A DNA stretch of 64,000 nucleotides from Bugulina stolonifera (lineage: Eukaryota; Bryozoa; Gymnolaemata; Cheilostomatida; Bugulidae). Below, in pieces: positions 25,260 to 37,525 of the stretch. Numbering within the stretch: position 1 is the stretch's first letter; every line of letters begins with the position of its first letter. A program made the translations under genes and the position numbers. The stretch is taken from contig OW285189.1 of assembly GCA_935421135.1 (NCBI GenBank), positions 13,227,072 to 13,291,071 of the forward strand, read 5' to 3'. The notes below the pieces were generated by a model. The model was given only the letters and a program-made list of their open reading frames with translations. It ran no database searches and was not told where the DNA came from.

Positions 25260-25505
25260 AAAAATGGCCAAACCCCCTAACACCCTATAAGGCGCAAGGT
25301 GGCCATAAAAAGAGGGGTGTATGTATACTGCTCACTGGTGAAGCTTCTTTTTGAAGGTTGCACTGTGCAAGGCGATTAGGTGCAGTAGAGGTCCCGGGTT
25401 CAAACCCCAGCCAGGAACTGGTATTTTCATGGATTTGAAACAAGAGTCTGACTGCTCAAAAATAAATTCCTTACTAAAAATACATTATATAAAAAAATGG
25501 CCATT
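25260..25505 (+). repeat. tRNA-derived SINE, family 2
   Basis: Contains AAGGCGATTAGGTGCAGTAG, a B-box GGGTTCAAACCCC and a tail GGAACTGGTATTTTCATGGA, followed by TGAAACAAGAGTCTGACTGC. The complement of 33481-33790 has the same order, flanked by similar GGCCA...AACCCCCTAACA and TATGTATACTGCTCAC sequence. Confidence 0.65.
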
Positions 25506-25526
25506 TAATTCTCATGGCCCAATGTA

Positions 25527-27077
25527 TCTCACCATGATACTTGCATCCTACAATGGTGATTCACACTAAATGTTATAATGGAGTACTGCAGCCTAAACCT
25601 AGCTCCACTTGGGTTTAAATCTGCTCTGCTGCCACCATACTTGTATTATCTCCAACTCATGTCTACATAGCACACCACCACATAAACACTTAGTCCATGG
25701 TACTAAATACTACCTATCAGCACTGCTTAAAAGTGATAAATTAAGCTGTGTAACATTTATTTGACCACAGTATTGCACCCAACAATTTACAATGTTATCA
25801 TAATTTTATATAAATTAATGTAATAGAATTTTAAAGCCATAAAGCTGTCAGGTTTTTCTTAGATCTAACTATTATAAAGGTGCTGACCACATGCAGGAAT
25901 AAGAAACAGCACACAGTCCAATTATCAAAGAGCATTTATCCTGCTAGTAGATAATCCAGTTTGTTTGCAGTCACAGTAACCTATTAGCGCTAACTCTGCT
26001 GCTTCTCATATAAGTCATCTAAATTTAGTTTGGTAGAATCTTAGTCTTGGAAAGTATCTGAACTTTCTTCAACATCACCAAGGAGGTATTATTATTATGT
26101 TCTTAAAATTCATCCGTACACTTTAAAGTTATTTAGATGAGTCTAAATAACATACACAACAGATAGGCTACTTGGTATATCTATTTATTGCTGATAGCCA
26201 TGAAAACGCATATACAAGGCAATTTGTACACATCTGTACAGATCGCTTTGTACGCTTGTTGTCATGGTAATCAGCTACAATAATAATTACAATATCTGCA
26301 TTTCTGCAACAAAATCGCCTCTGGTGCTATTTTGCATATACACTGTATTGTCACGATCCTGTGGAGTGGCTTATTATGAGATCAACAGTTTGCTACAATT
26401 TAATAATTTAACAAATTGGAAGAATCGAACTTATTGAATGTTCATTTTTGGATCTTTGGTTTTTAATTGTTGTGGAGAGTCTTCCATGGAGGTGACAATT
26501 TTTATTCAAATGCAACTGTTCACACACATATTTGTACCAGCAGCAAATGTGAATATGGTTTGAATATATACATGTGTGGTCAAACTGTGTTCACACTGCT
26601 TTACAGAGCACATGTACAATTAGGCCGATTCAGTCTTGTGAAATATAAGGCTGCGATAAAACCTATTGTTATAATCCTGGTGCAGTGTAGGGCTACATGG
26701 TAGGCCTAATGTTATGAAATTCTATTAGTACATGTATAGCAAATGTTTTAGCTTGGTAAATGAAGTTGCAGTTCAACTAAAGATGTCCACTACTTGTTGT
26801 GATGAATATCAGACTACATTGTAATATTAACTCAGTTGAATTTATTACTTTTAGGCAGTGCTGATGGTAATGCTTAGTACCATTGGATAGGTATTTATGT
26901 GGTGATGTGCTATATAAACATCAGTTTGCTATGATACAAGTGTGGTAGCAGCAGGGCATATTTAAACCAAAGTGGAGCTAGTTTAGGCTGCAGTACTCCA
27001 TTATAACACATTGACATAGACATAGTGTAGTCGGATAGTGTGAATCACCATTGTAGGCTGCAAGTATCATAGTGAGA
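25527..27077. mobile_element. 1.55-kb element with long (~230-bp) terminal inverted repeats
   Basis: 25527-25760 and 26845-27077 are imperfect inverted copies. They share TGATACTTGC, CAATGGTGATTCACACT, TATAATGGAGTACTGCAG, CCTAGCTCCACTT-like, ACCACATAAA and ATCAGCACTGC in mirrored order. The interior of about 1.1 kb has only a short unremarkable reading frame and no transposase motif. It is best read as a non-autonomous foldback-type DNA transposon. Target-site duplications could not be settled by eye. Confidence 0.7.
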
Positions 27078-28375
27078 TTACACTACGTCGTGGGAAAACC
27101 CCAGAATTAAGCAAAACGAGCATTGGAGCATTAACACAGGGTGTCCTATCCAGTGTTTATATTAAATTATATCTATCCTATGACCTATGGGAATTGGGAT
27201 GGACAATGAAATTTTCAAATATAATTTAATATTTATATCGATATATAATAACAATATAAATCCAATTTCATTTTTATATTATTTATTTAATTACATTATT
27301 ACAAATAAATAGTTTATTAAAATATTTTATATAAATTAAAATCAATAAAAAATAATAGAAAACAAAATTAAAATTGAAACAAAATAAAATAAAATTTTTT
27401 TCTGCTACATATACATCTACATGTCAAATAATTACTCTATGGTTGCAAAAGTACATTTTTCTAAATTCGAAATTTTGCTGGGACTAGACAGTTGTTGTTC
27501 AGCACAATTACATGGGAGTGAATGAGTTAAAAGAAATACTTGAGTGGGCAAAAGTTAGCACAAAATGTCCTTCACCGATTCTTTAAAATTCCAAACTGCG
27601 CGGTTGGGATTTTAACCACGTGGTCAATAAATTTCTCATGGGTTTTATAACGCGAGCAGACAACTGCGGGGTATCAATACAAACGCGCTTGTTGTTCAGC
27701 AGGGCTATGTCTTAGATTAGCTGCTTAGCTCCTTGAGTCAACTAGAAGATAATTCTATGCATATGCCTTATTTTGACAACTACTCAATATTTGAACTAAT
27801 CTCATGCAGATGCAACCAAGCCAACCATACGTCTTCCATACATAAAGTTTGTCCAAATATAGTAGCTTTTTCATGGGGTTGTCTTCCCTATGTAATTATC
27901 ATCTGTTTTCGACCAAATGTCAAAGACAGCGGATATGTCGAAAACGTTCTGTTGCCACAACAAAAGGAAAACTGATATATTGACAAAGTTACTAGGAACT
28001 TTGAGCCAAAAAGGCGTGCAAAGTTGGTCTGTGGGACTGCCGTCTTCCATGTCGTATTTTTCATGTGGTGCACGAAACTAACACATTTCTTTTGAACTTA
28101 ATGATAATACACATAATTATTATAATTATAATTATTAAATATTGTATTTTTGATTTTTATTTTATTAATAAAATATATTTAATTATATCTATCATAATTA
28201 CATGGACTTACATGGACTTACATGGAGTTCACTGTTACGCTAGACCATCTAGGGGATGGAAGGGGCGTGCCTCATATGGGACAGTGGACAACATAAGTTG
28301 GGACAGTATTTCATGTATTAGTTTAAGAATTATTAAAAGTTGATCTGTGCAGGTTAGTGCCACCTGCCATTTGGG
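27078..28375. other. AT-rich intergenic sequence
   Basis: Very AT-rich at 27170-27420 and 28100-28200. A small CpG-containing island around 27590-27690 (GCGCGG, CACGTGG, AACGCGAGC) has no attached reading frame that I recognise. Confidence 0.35.
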
Positions 28376-28890
28376 GATTGCTTGAAGTATCAATAGCATT
28401 GTGCTATCTTTAAATCTCGAACTGTTCTCGGTAGAAAGCTGTTATGGTACTGGTTGTAGTTGGTTCTGATGGATCTTGGTATGCCTCTGGTCTGGGCTCT
28501 AGTCTGTATCTGGCTGTTGTTGAAATGTTGCTGGACAAGTTCATCATATGAGACGCTCAATGCTGGGTGCGAGTCTTCATGAGACAAGACGTTCATCAGC
28601 AGGTTCACCCTTCGGTTTTTGCGTCTCTCTTGTAGAGGTAGAAGTCCAAGCTTCTGTTTTACATCATTCATCTGCTGTCTGCCCTTAAGATTCGCAATAA
28701 ATCTTGCGGCCTGGTCCTGAACATTTTCCAGTGCTTCAATATCTTTCTTTGCAGAGGGGTCCCAGGCAGCAGCTCCATATTCTAAGTGAGGCAGACATAG
28801 AGACTTCTATGCTGTGAGTTTTGCACTCTCAGGCGCCCAGTAAAGGGCCCTTCGTACCATTCCAAGCTGTCTTTTGGCTTTCTGTATTTT
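28376..28890 (-). pseudogene. 5'-truncated non-LTR retrotransposon remnant (reverse transcriptase C-terminus)
   Basis: On the minus strand the frame reads LEYGAAAWDPSAKKDIEALE, then NVQDQAARFIANLKGRQ and the end SFLPRTVRDLKI. This parallels the end of the intact element at 52600-52990 (LEYACPVWDPASQG, QSKAVRFIKNLKGR, SFLIRTARELR). An in-frame stop interrupts LTA*KSL near the 5' end, and the catalytic domain is absent. It is dead on arrival and diverged from the copy in ASTE1-B, so it is probably an older or different lineage. Confidence 0.75.
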
Positions 28891-31800
28891 ATTTTGGATA
28901 TGGTAATAAATATGATATGATAATAAAATTAAATATAATTATTAATAACATGATATAAAATAATATATTGATTATTATATTATTATTATTATTATTATCA
29001 TTCCTTATATAATTATTTATTAATTATTTGTGCATCCAGTTAGTGTAGGTAGATAGGTGATTAATTTGTTATTGCTACTGTCCACAAACTGTTCAACACA
29101 TTAACCGTATTGTCAGATATGACATCAATAACATATACTAGATATTATATGACAACAAGGACGTAGGAGATAAGGGTTGACAGATAGGCTACATGCATGC
29201 CATACACTAATAAATAGCCAATATTCAATGGAAAATCTTACTATACAAGTAGACTTAATTCTCAGCCATAACTATAATATAGTAATAATATGGCTAATGA
29301 CAGCTGCACTAGTATATATTAGTATACCATTATAGAATAGCAATGAGTACTAACAGCATAAATTATAGTTTCATATAATACTACACAGAGTAGTAAAGTA
29401 ATAAGGACATAACAAATTATGATAGTCAACATGTTGGTATGTTGACGACTAACAGTATTTAAATTTTTTTCCTTTTTTTTTTGTAATAATTGTAAGAACA
29501 CTATGTGTCAATAAGTTCACAGACTTTATAGAACAGTCATATACAAATTATGTGCAGTATGTAGACAGCAGTATTATCAGTTGACAACTATATGGTGAAA
29601 TGGACATCCATGACACAGGCTAACGGTAACACAAGCAAGAAGCAATCTAATGAAAACATTAAACTATGCTAAGGAAAGGAATGCTATATGAAATATTCAT
29701 ATGAGTGACTCAGGAATTGCATCTTGTTTGTTGACTGAGTGGAAATCCGAAAATCCCAAGTATATGATTAATAACATAGGAAATATTATATACCTTCCTA
29801 TGGTATAGATTGCTGCTGACCAAAATAATACACATAGGTGTTGGAAAGCCCAGGAAGGAGTATATAAGAAGAAGAGAAAACAATAAGACTCGGAGCACAC
29901 CTAGAGCACCTAGCAGAGCACAATGGGAGAGCACTGAGAGAGCACATCCCAGGAGGACACCGAGTGTACAACGGAGGACACAATGAGGAGCTTACACATA
30001 GACTAATTACTAAGTGCTCATAACTTTTGTAATATTAATTTTTGCTCTTGTTGACGATATTCTGGAACACAGACTCAGTGTAAGTCATTATATATTTATA
30101 TTCCCTTATATAAAGGAGGCTGATTGACTTTTGTATCAGCTCTAGCAGAGTGTTTGCTTTATAGTAGAGATTGACTGATAAGAGATAATTTTTTGACAAT
30201 TATATTTGTACGCAGCAAGTACGGACACTGACACATTTGGTTTTTGATTGCAAATAGGATTCAGCACATTGAACAATTAATTTGAACACATATTGAGGAT
30301 TCAGAATCACTGAGTGACTTTCATTGAACTATTGATTTGGAGACTTTGATTGAGCGAATATTTTTCCAGTGAGAAATTAGTATACAATTCCACTGAGGTG
30401 TTATAGTACTATACACTTTGAGGTAGTTTAAATATAACAATTCTTGAAACACCAAATTGATCTGAGAAGTGATTGAATTGCTAGGTAAAAAATTCATAAC
30501 GTACCTGATACACAGCTCTCTTGAAAGAGATGTACTTGAATTGCAGTTGGCTTGATAATACCTGTCGATAGGGTAACACATAGAACAAATAGATTCTCCA
30601 GGGGAGGTAGTCCCAATTTTGTCACTCGGATTATTATACTCTACAACATAGAGAGATTACATTTGTATGTCCACGAGAGGAAATAAATATATTAAGTGTA
30701 TACGTCCTGAGTGCTACCATTACATTACACATAGAACTTAGAACCAAAATACACGTCTTGTTTACATAAACTAATTGATCGAATACAGGAGGTTATATAC
30801 ACATATATAATATTTGATCAAAGAATCATTGTCAGAAGTTATCTTCTCTCAATAGAGATATAATTGACGTGAGAAGACAACTATCAGTTAGTGTGACAGA
30901 TATTACATTAGGACCAAAGTTATCTTCGCGGAGGTTTACAGGAGAAGATAATTGCAAATTACATAGTACATTGCACGAACCATTATATTATATATAGCAC
31001 AACTCATTCTATATATATATTACATAGAACCATTAGTGTACTAACATACATATTATACATCACATATGCAATATACACCACATTAAATTTCCCTCGTGAC
31101 AGTATGCAGCAGACCCCTTCTTCCCTCTAGGGTGGTCCAGTGTGATGATTACTTTGAGTAAGTTGAGTAAGTATTGGTGGGTTACCACAGGGTATACACC
31201 GGTATGCACCGACATTAGTTGGAAAAGTGGGCGGTGGAATTCCACACTAACCTACTTGTACAGTACAACACCTAGCTAAATTGTGAGATGCATAGGAGGT
31301 ATTTTGTCCCAGATTTAGCTTGCACATCAAATATCCATCTCTACCATGTCAAGCTTCTTGCGTCCTAGTAAATAAGTTGACGGCAGAAACACCAGGATAG
31401 GTCTAGCAACCCATTGGGAACAACCAGCTGTAAAATTATAGCCCCCAGTCTTACCAGCTGTTTTTTTAGCTACTGCCAGCTTTCTCCTTCTATGAAGAGC
31501 TATCTGTCGTCAACCTTAAAATAGTTTTGCCAAAGTAAAAGATCAGCAGCAGATTAGTAATCAGTTCATGATTAAAACTATTGTCCGTTGTCCATTCTGC
31601 TCTTTTAAATGAATTTTTTCTGATAGTAGCCATAATTAAGTACATGCAAACAGCCACAATATTTTTGGGGTACCTTTCTTTCGTTCCTACACAGTCTATC
31701 ATGCTGACGACATTGACGTAATTGGTGACTGTGCTCCTTGACTCATTGAGCAGATTTGAAGTCGGATCTCCATTTATATTGTATATATCTGTTATCGGTA

Positions 31801-32000
31801 TTTATGACAATGTATAGAACAATTTACTGAGTGAAGATGTTAACGATCTTGTTACCATGAATCATCAATTTAAATTTGCAGATTTGGGTTTATTTGTAGC
31901 TTGTAGTGGAGACCAAGAGATAATTTGACCAGCTTTGTTACAATAGCCAGCACCATCACTGTATCACAAGAAGTATTCAGATTACCAATCATATATAGGC
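28891..32000. other. Intergenic, no gene recognised
   Basis: AT-rich with poly-purine stretches around 29850-30000 and small inverted repeats around 30835-30960 (GTTATCTTC...GAAGATAAT types). Overlapping short open frames near 29700-29980 have no family resemblance. Confidence 0.35.
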
Positions 32001-35000
32001 ATGGAAACCGCTCCATCTAGTACAGATCCAAATACGGAAACTAATAATCAACCAAATAAAGAAGCCAATGATGAATCAGAGCCAGACTTTGGAAAGTAAG
32101 TTCTTTTAGTTGGAAGTAGACATCCTCTTCTGCACTCATGTAGCTAAGACTAGAACGTTTGTCTTATTATAATTTTCTATATTGTGATCACAACTTTCTT
32201 GCATGATACATACACGTATATACAGATTCTTGTAAATTGTTGTTTTATTTTTTAAAGCTTTTAATACTGCTTAAAGTTTAATTCTGACACTAACCAAGAG
32301 TTAGGTATATAAAATTATACATAGACAAATCACCATGTACACGTACCTGGTTGTATGCTATTAAATTAATGGTGAATATATGCGGCACACAAAATTAGGC
32401 TATTTCCACTCAGTCTATTATTGTAAACAAAATGCTAGATTGAATATTGAGAGAATTTTAATATTGCACTGTAATTTTGGGAGATTGTAATTTAAGTAAC
32501 CCCTCGATGATTGAATAAAATGATAGTAATCATCCATGAGCATTGAACAATTTGAAGCACAAAAGGTGTTGTTAAATAGGATCTAGTACACATAAGGACT
32601 ACCCTTATCAACAAGTTTCTTAAGATTATAATAGTTTAATGTTGTTATTTTTTAGAGGCATTGATATTTCCGAGGATGAAGCTAGACAAGCATTACTAGA
32701 GTATGTCTCCCAGCAGGATTGTTTTGGAAAAAGTGCTGCTAAAGAAATGGTGATCACAAAGTTAACACCATCTAGTGCTATACACGTAAGCAAAGCGCTC
32801 CCTTGCCATTAGATAACTCTGAGAAGGCTTTACTGGTCAATTTTACAAAGGAAAGTAGCAGTCTAATATTTCACATCGTTGTCTTATACAAACTTGAGGT
32901 ACTGGCAAACTTGTGAATCAAATTTACTTCATAGATTCTCCACTTCTTTTTAGTATGTGCTGGAAACATTTTGTGAGGGTAGACTAGTAAAAGGTGGAAT
33001 AATCCCTTACAGTGGCGGATCAGTGGATGGACCAGAAAATGGTGAAGAAGTTGGTCCATGGAAAGTTCATTTTGAACCAAATAAAGATCATTTCATGGAC
33101 AAAACGGTGGAAGCCACTGTGCCCCACACATCTTTTGTGAAGGTGAGAATATTGTAAAGATTTTGCACTGTTCTTGTGTTAAGAGGGAGAGAGTGGTCTA
33201 CCATCTTCTTGACTGTACATGCACTGAGTGGTGCTCGAGGGCTGAGCTAGCAATGCTATCTTTACACCTGTGTTCACAGTGATCAATAGATCCTAGTGTG
33301 CTGTCTGTATTTACTGGTGAATAGGTACACCCTAGCTAAATATTCTAGTTGCTCTGGCTTCAGTTCTGTGGAGGAACTTAGGCTAAGAGTCTCATCGAGT
33401 AGTCTGAAATCCTACAAATAGATGTAAGTAAGTAGATGTGTCTTTGTTGTCCTCCAAGGCACGACTGACTCGATACAATAAATTGCATGCGTTATTCACT
33501 AAAAGGTCCTTTTAGAAATTTATCTTTAGAGCAGTCAGCTTGTTTCATATCCATGAAAACACCAGTCCCTGACTGGGATTTGAACCCGAGGCCTCTATGG
33601 CACCTATTCGCCTGGCATGGTGAACGAAACATGCTACCACTACACCAGCTCAGCAACCTTAAAAAAGGAAGCTTCAGGTGAGCAGTAGACATGCTCTGAG
33701 CCAACTACACAGAAAGCACCCTACGTATTATGACCACCTTGCTATATATAGGATGTTAGGGGATTTGACCATGTTTATAGATATGGTGTTTTTTATGCAA
33801 GAAATTCATATTTAGAGCAGTCAGAGACTCGTATTTTCATGGATGTGAAACAAGTCTCTGACTGCCCTAAAGAGAAATTCCTTGCATAGAAAACATCATA
33901 TATAAAAAATGGCCAAACCCCCCTCCCCCCCCCCCCATTATTTCTAATTATGAATATTACAAGGCTACTCTGACAGAATTACAATTATTTAGAACAGACA
34001 TTTCTACTGTTATGTTATCGTCTTATAAGAGTCCTGTTGGCTCCCCACCACAGTATAGTTTTTTTTTAATTTGAATTTAAAATTCAGATTCACAATCCTT
34101 TTTTTATCTATATACTTTTTTACTAAATAACTTGTAAATTTGTTGTGTATGGATATTTTGGCTTAAATTTTCCCATTGCTCTTTTTAGACTTGTTCTAAT
34201 TGTCATGGAAGCAGGAAGGTATCCTGTGGCTTTTGCCATGCCAGTGGATATAGGAAGTGCAACTCCTGTAGTGGACGAGGCGAAAAACAGAACTATCGAA
34301 ATGGAGAAAGAGTTATGGAAAGATGCAGCTCATGTAGTAAGCAGCTATGATGTGCATTGTGGTGTCTAATGAGATTAATATCACTATGCGAGTATGTTGT
34401 AACGCTATCTGACTTACATGTATCAATCTAGTCGCACTGCAGGTGGCTCTATATCGGTCATCAAATGCTGTCTAAGCAGTCACTTGCATGTATTTTAATA
34501 CGTTTCCGTACTGCCGGATCAATTAAAATGGCCACATTATGCACATCTTTATTTATGAGATTTATTCACAGTTCAATGTAAAATAAAAAAAAATGTACAA
34601 TTGCATATTTTGTTACACAGGTTATATGTACATATATGATGTTTGAACTGAACTCATCAATACATTTGGTTAATTTTAACTCTTGGTATCTACTATGATT
34701 TCTAGATGGCAGAGGTGAAAATCGCTGTAGCTCGTGTAATGGTCGTGGTGAGCGGGAATGTGGATCATGTGATGGATATGGGGAACTTAAGCTATTCAAA
34801 TATGTAGAATGTGTATAGTAAGTTGATATCTATTACCTAGTGATAGTGAGGAAACGTCTTTACAGCATTCACATCTTATATACATGTACTCATGTAGACT
34901 GTGACAATTTTCACCTTTGGTGTATGTCAGAAATGAATAAATGCAGGAAACTTTGATAGGGTTGTCGATGATGATTGCAGGAAGCTGTGTATGTTATTTA

Positions 35001-36386
35001 AAATGATCATATTTTAGCACCAACTACGTGACCCAATATGTCCTTGAGCAGTCCTCTCTCCCTAAAGGGCTTCTAATGAATGCAGTAGGAGTCACTATCT
35101 TTGAAGATATTAAACAGCAGGTACATCTACATATTATCTTAACAGCATTTTCTCTTGTGGCAGCCGTTTTAAATTCCATTTTAAATTTCAACTATTTGTT
35201 ACTGGTTCAAATTCATAAAACGTGTTGGAGTCTAATAATATTTATATGATATCGGTCATTTCAGGTTAACCCTATTACTAAGTTTCCCATCGCATCAGTG
35301 AATGAAAATTCAGTTCGACTTGTGGAAGAGGCAAAGCAAAAGCATGTGAACGAAATACAGCATAACCAGGTAAGAGAGCTAATCGTGTGTTATTATTTTC
35401 TACCAAAATGTTCAAACTTTGCAGCATTTTGTGTGTTGTGATACGTGTATGCTCAGGTATATGTAGAACAAAGGTCACTGGCAAAGAAAACTGTACAGTG
35501 TGATGCACCATAAATGATGCTATAATACCTGATCACTTATGAGCAGTAAATAATGTCAATTTAATGTCTTCTTTTATTTTTGCTAACCTGTTCTTATTAT
35601 TTCATTCTACAGTAATATTACAAATCACTGACAAAAATGCACTGTACATTATATATTTCTGCCAACTGTACTTTAAGGACAAATTTATTGAGTATCAGTT
35701 TTAATTTGAGGAAGTCTGTTAAGCGCAAAGAAGATAACTCCAAATTTTCAATTACTTTATCGTCGCTTTTAGATGGGGAGGGGTGGGTGTAGTAGTTGAT
35801 TTGCTTGTACAAATAGTGTAAAATCGGTTTCAAAACAACATAGTGGGATATTTGTGGTACGATTCATGCAATTCCTTGATGTAATAGAAAATTTTGAAAG
35901 ATAATATGGTATAGCGTGTGGTGAGGCAGTGGCCTACTACCTCCGATACTGATAAGAAAATTTATTTTATTCAAAAACCAGGAGGAATTCACATTTAAGT
36001 CAGGATATTATTACTAAGTCATAGGAAACGCCTTAAAGACTGAAATGAATCTTTTCAATCACTTTCACATCTAGATATCTACCATTGAGGACAGGTCTCC
36101 TTTGTACAGTGGTTCCAGTACTACATTTTGCACTGCATATACTGTATATAATTATTGTAAGTATATATAGGCTTAAGTGTTAGACTATATTATTTACTAT
36201 ATAATATATACATATATGCGTATATACGTGTATTTTCAGCGACATTCTCTACGAGCCATACCAGTTACTCAAGTGGATTACACGTACAAAAAGTTCTCAT
36301 CCAGATTCTGGGTGTATGGACTTTATAATAGCGTCTATGCTCCTGACTATCCTCAACAAAGTTGTTATGGTTGCAGCATTCTATAA
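32001..36386 (+). CDS. SSUH2: SSUH2 homolog (DnaJ-like zinc-finger protein)
   Basis: Eight exons join in phase: 32001-32095, 32656-32785, 32954-33142, 34189-34336, 34706-34817, 35018-35120, 35265-35369 and 36240-36386. They give 342 aa, close to the family length. After an acidic N-terminus come the SSUH2 core (GIDISEDEARQALLEYVSQQ, CFGKSAAKEM, YVLETFCEGRLV) and a cysteine-rich centre with six CxxC pairs (CSNC, CGFC, CNSC, CSSC, CSSC, CGSC), several followed by G-x-G as in DnaJ zinc fingers. The conserved end is IPVTQVDYTYKKF, then WVYGLYNSVYAPDYP. The family descends from nematode ssu-2; molecular function is poorly defined. The protein ends CSIL, a possible CaaX prenylation box. Introns 3 and 7 hold repeats or nothing notable. 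Confidence 0.9.
33481..33790 (-). repeat. tRNA-derived SINE, family 2 (minus)
   Basis: In SSUH2 intron 3. The minus strand reads GCTGGTGTAGTGGTAGCAT (A box), then GGGTTCAAATCCC (B box) and GGGACTGGTGTTTTCATGGA. Its flanks match the copy at 25260. Confidence 0.7.
33784..33912. mobile_element. Foldback/SINE-tail hairpin of about 130 bp
   Basis: Arms of about 50 bp mirror each other: TTTATGCAAGAAATTC...AGCAGTCAGAGACT and AGTCTCTGACTGC...GAAATTCCTTGCATAGAAAA. The centre TATTTTCATGGATGTGAAAC matches the family-2 SINE tail, so this may be two SINE tails head-to-head. It lies in SSUH2 intron 3. Confidence 0.6.
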
Positions 36387-37079
36387 ATACTTGAAGAGGT
36401 AACAAATATTTCGGTGATTTAGCCGAAATTTGTACTTTTGTAACACACCAATGTTATATCATTTTCTCTCGCTGCTCAGTATTTTCACTTTCAGTATTCT
36501 TGCGAATATAAAGTGTTTTATCTTTTGTGTACTCGATGCCATAGATAATCTACTATATCAATGCACTCAGGTTGAATTGTTTAGAATATTTATTTTCTAT
36601 TATCAAATGTTGTTCTATATTTAGATCTGATTTGATAGTTTTCTATAATATTGAATTTACAGTGTAATTAGACTAATATTTATATTTTACATGGCTGAAT
36701 CTCAAAATAATCAAAATCTGTGTTACAGTTTACATATTATACAATCATGTATTCTATGTGCTCTATAATCAATATTTGATATGCATTTTAATAACTAGCA
36801 AAAATAATATATTGATTTGCGCACGATAGAATTATGATGTTATAAAAATTATTGTTATTACGGACGGACATTTTACATATTTATCACTGCAACTGTTAAA
36901 TCATTGGTCATCAATCTTGTGGAATAGACATTTGGTTTAGTATGCTACTTCTGCACACACTTTGACCTCAAGCAGCAGGCAGATACCGAATATTACCATA
37001 CATTGATTTCCTTTAAATCCCCCCAAGATATGGGTCTTTTTACTCTCTAATTTATATGTTCTTTAGTAATAAGATTTCT

Positions 37080-37085
37080 AATAAA
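37080..37085 (+). terminator. Candidate poly(A) signal of SSUH2
   Basis: AATAAA about 690 bases past the SSUH2 stop. Position only. Confidence 0.25.
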
Positions 37086-37474
37086 TGCGGTGTGATATAG
37101 TAAGTGTGCAATACCTCCTACATCAATGCAAATTGTAAATATGTGTAACACTAAAAGTTTGTCAATTTTATAAATGCACATGTAATTGCTGCCAATGAGA
37201 GCATTTAGACAGCACTTACACAGCACAACTCCTCGATTACTATTGTTCTGGGAGTTGGCTTCTCACTGATTGGTCTTTCAAGATAAGGCAACTCTTCACC
37301 GGACCTGTGCCATATTATTTGTCAGTGCAGTAATAATGGGCCAATCCAGAGCCAACTCAATGGTTCTGGGCCAATCCATAGAGTTATCATTATGGGCCAA
37401 TCACATGATTCGAAACAGCTCGGCTAATATAACAAAAGTATCTACGAGGACTCGCTAAATTCCACACCAGATTG

Positions 37475-37525
37475 GGGCAAAGGGGTATATAGACATATAC
37501 AGACATATAGACTATATACCCCTTT
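37475..37525. repeat. Hairpin with 14-bp perfect stem
   Basis: AAAGGGGTATATAG and its complement CTATATACCCCTTT enclose an AT-rich loop built of ACATATA copies. TTGGGG flanks both sides. Confidence 0.6.

Noticed and set aside
29697..29983. Three overlapping minus-strand frames, and a TATATAAG-containing stretch that looked like an LTR promoter
   Set aside because: No family resemblance, no matching direct repeat found, no primer-binding site or polypurine tract convincingly placed.
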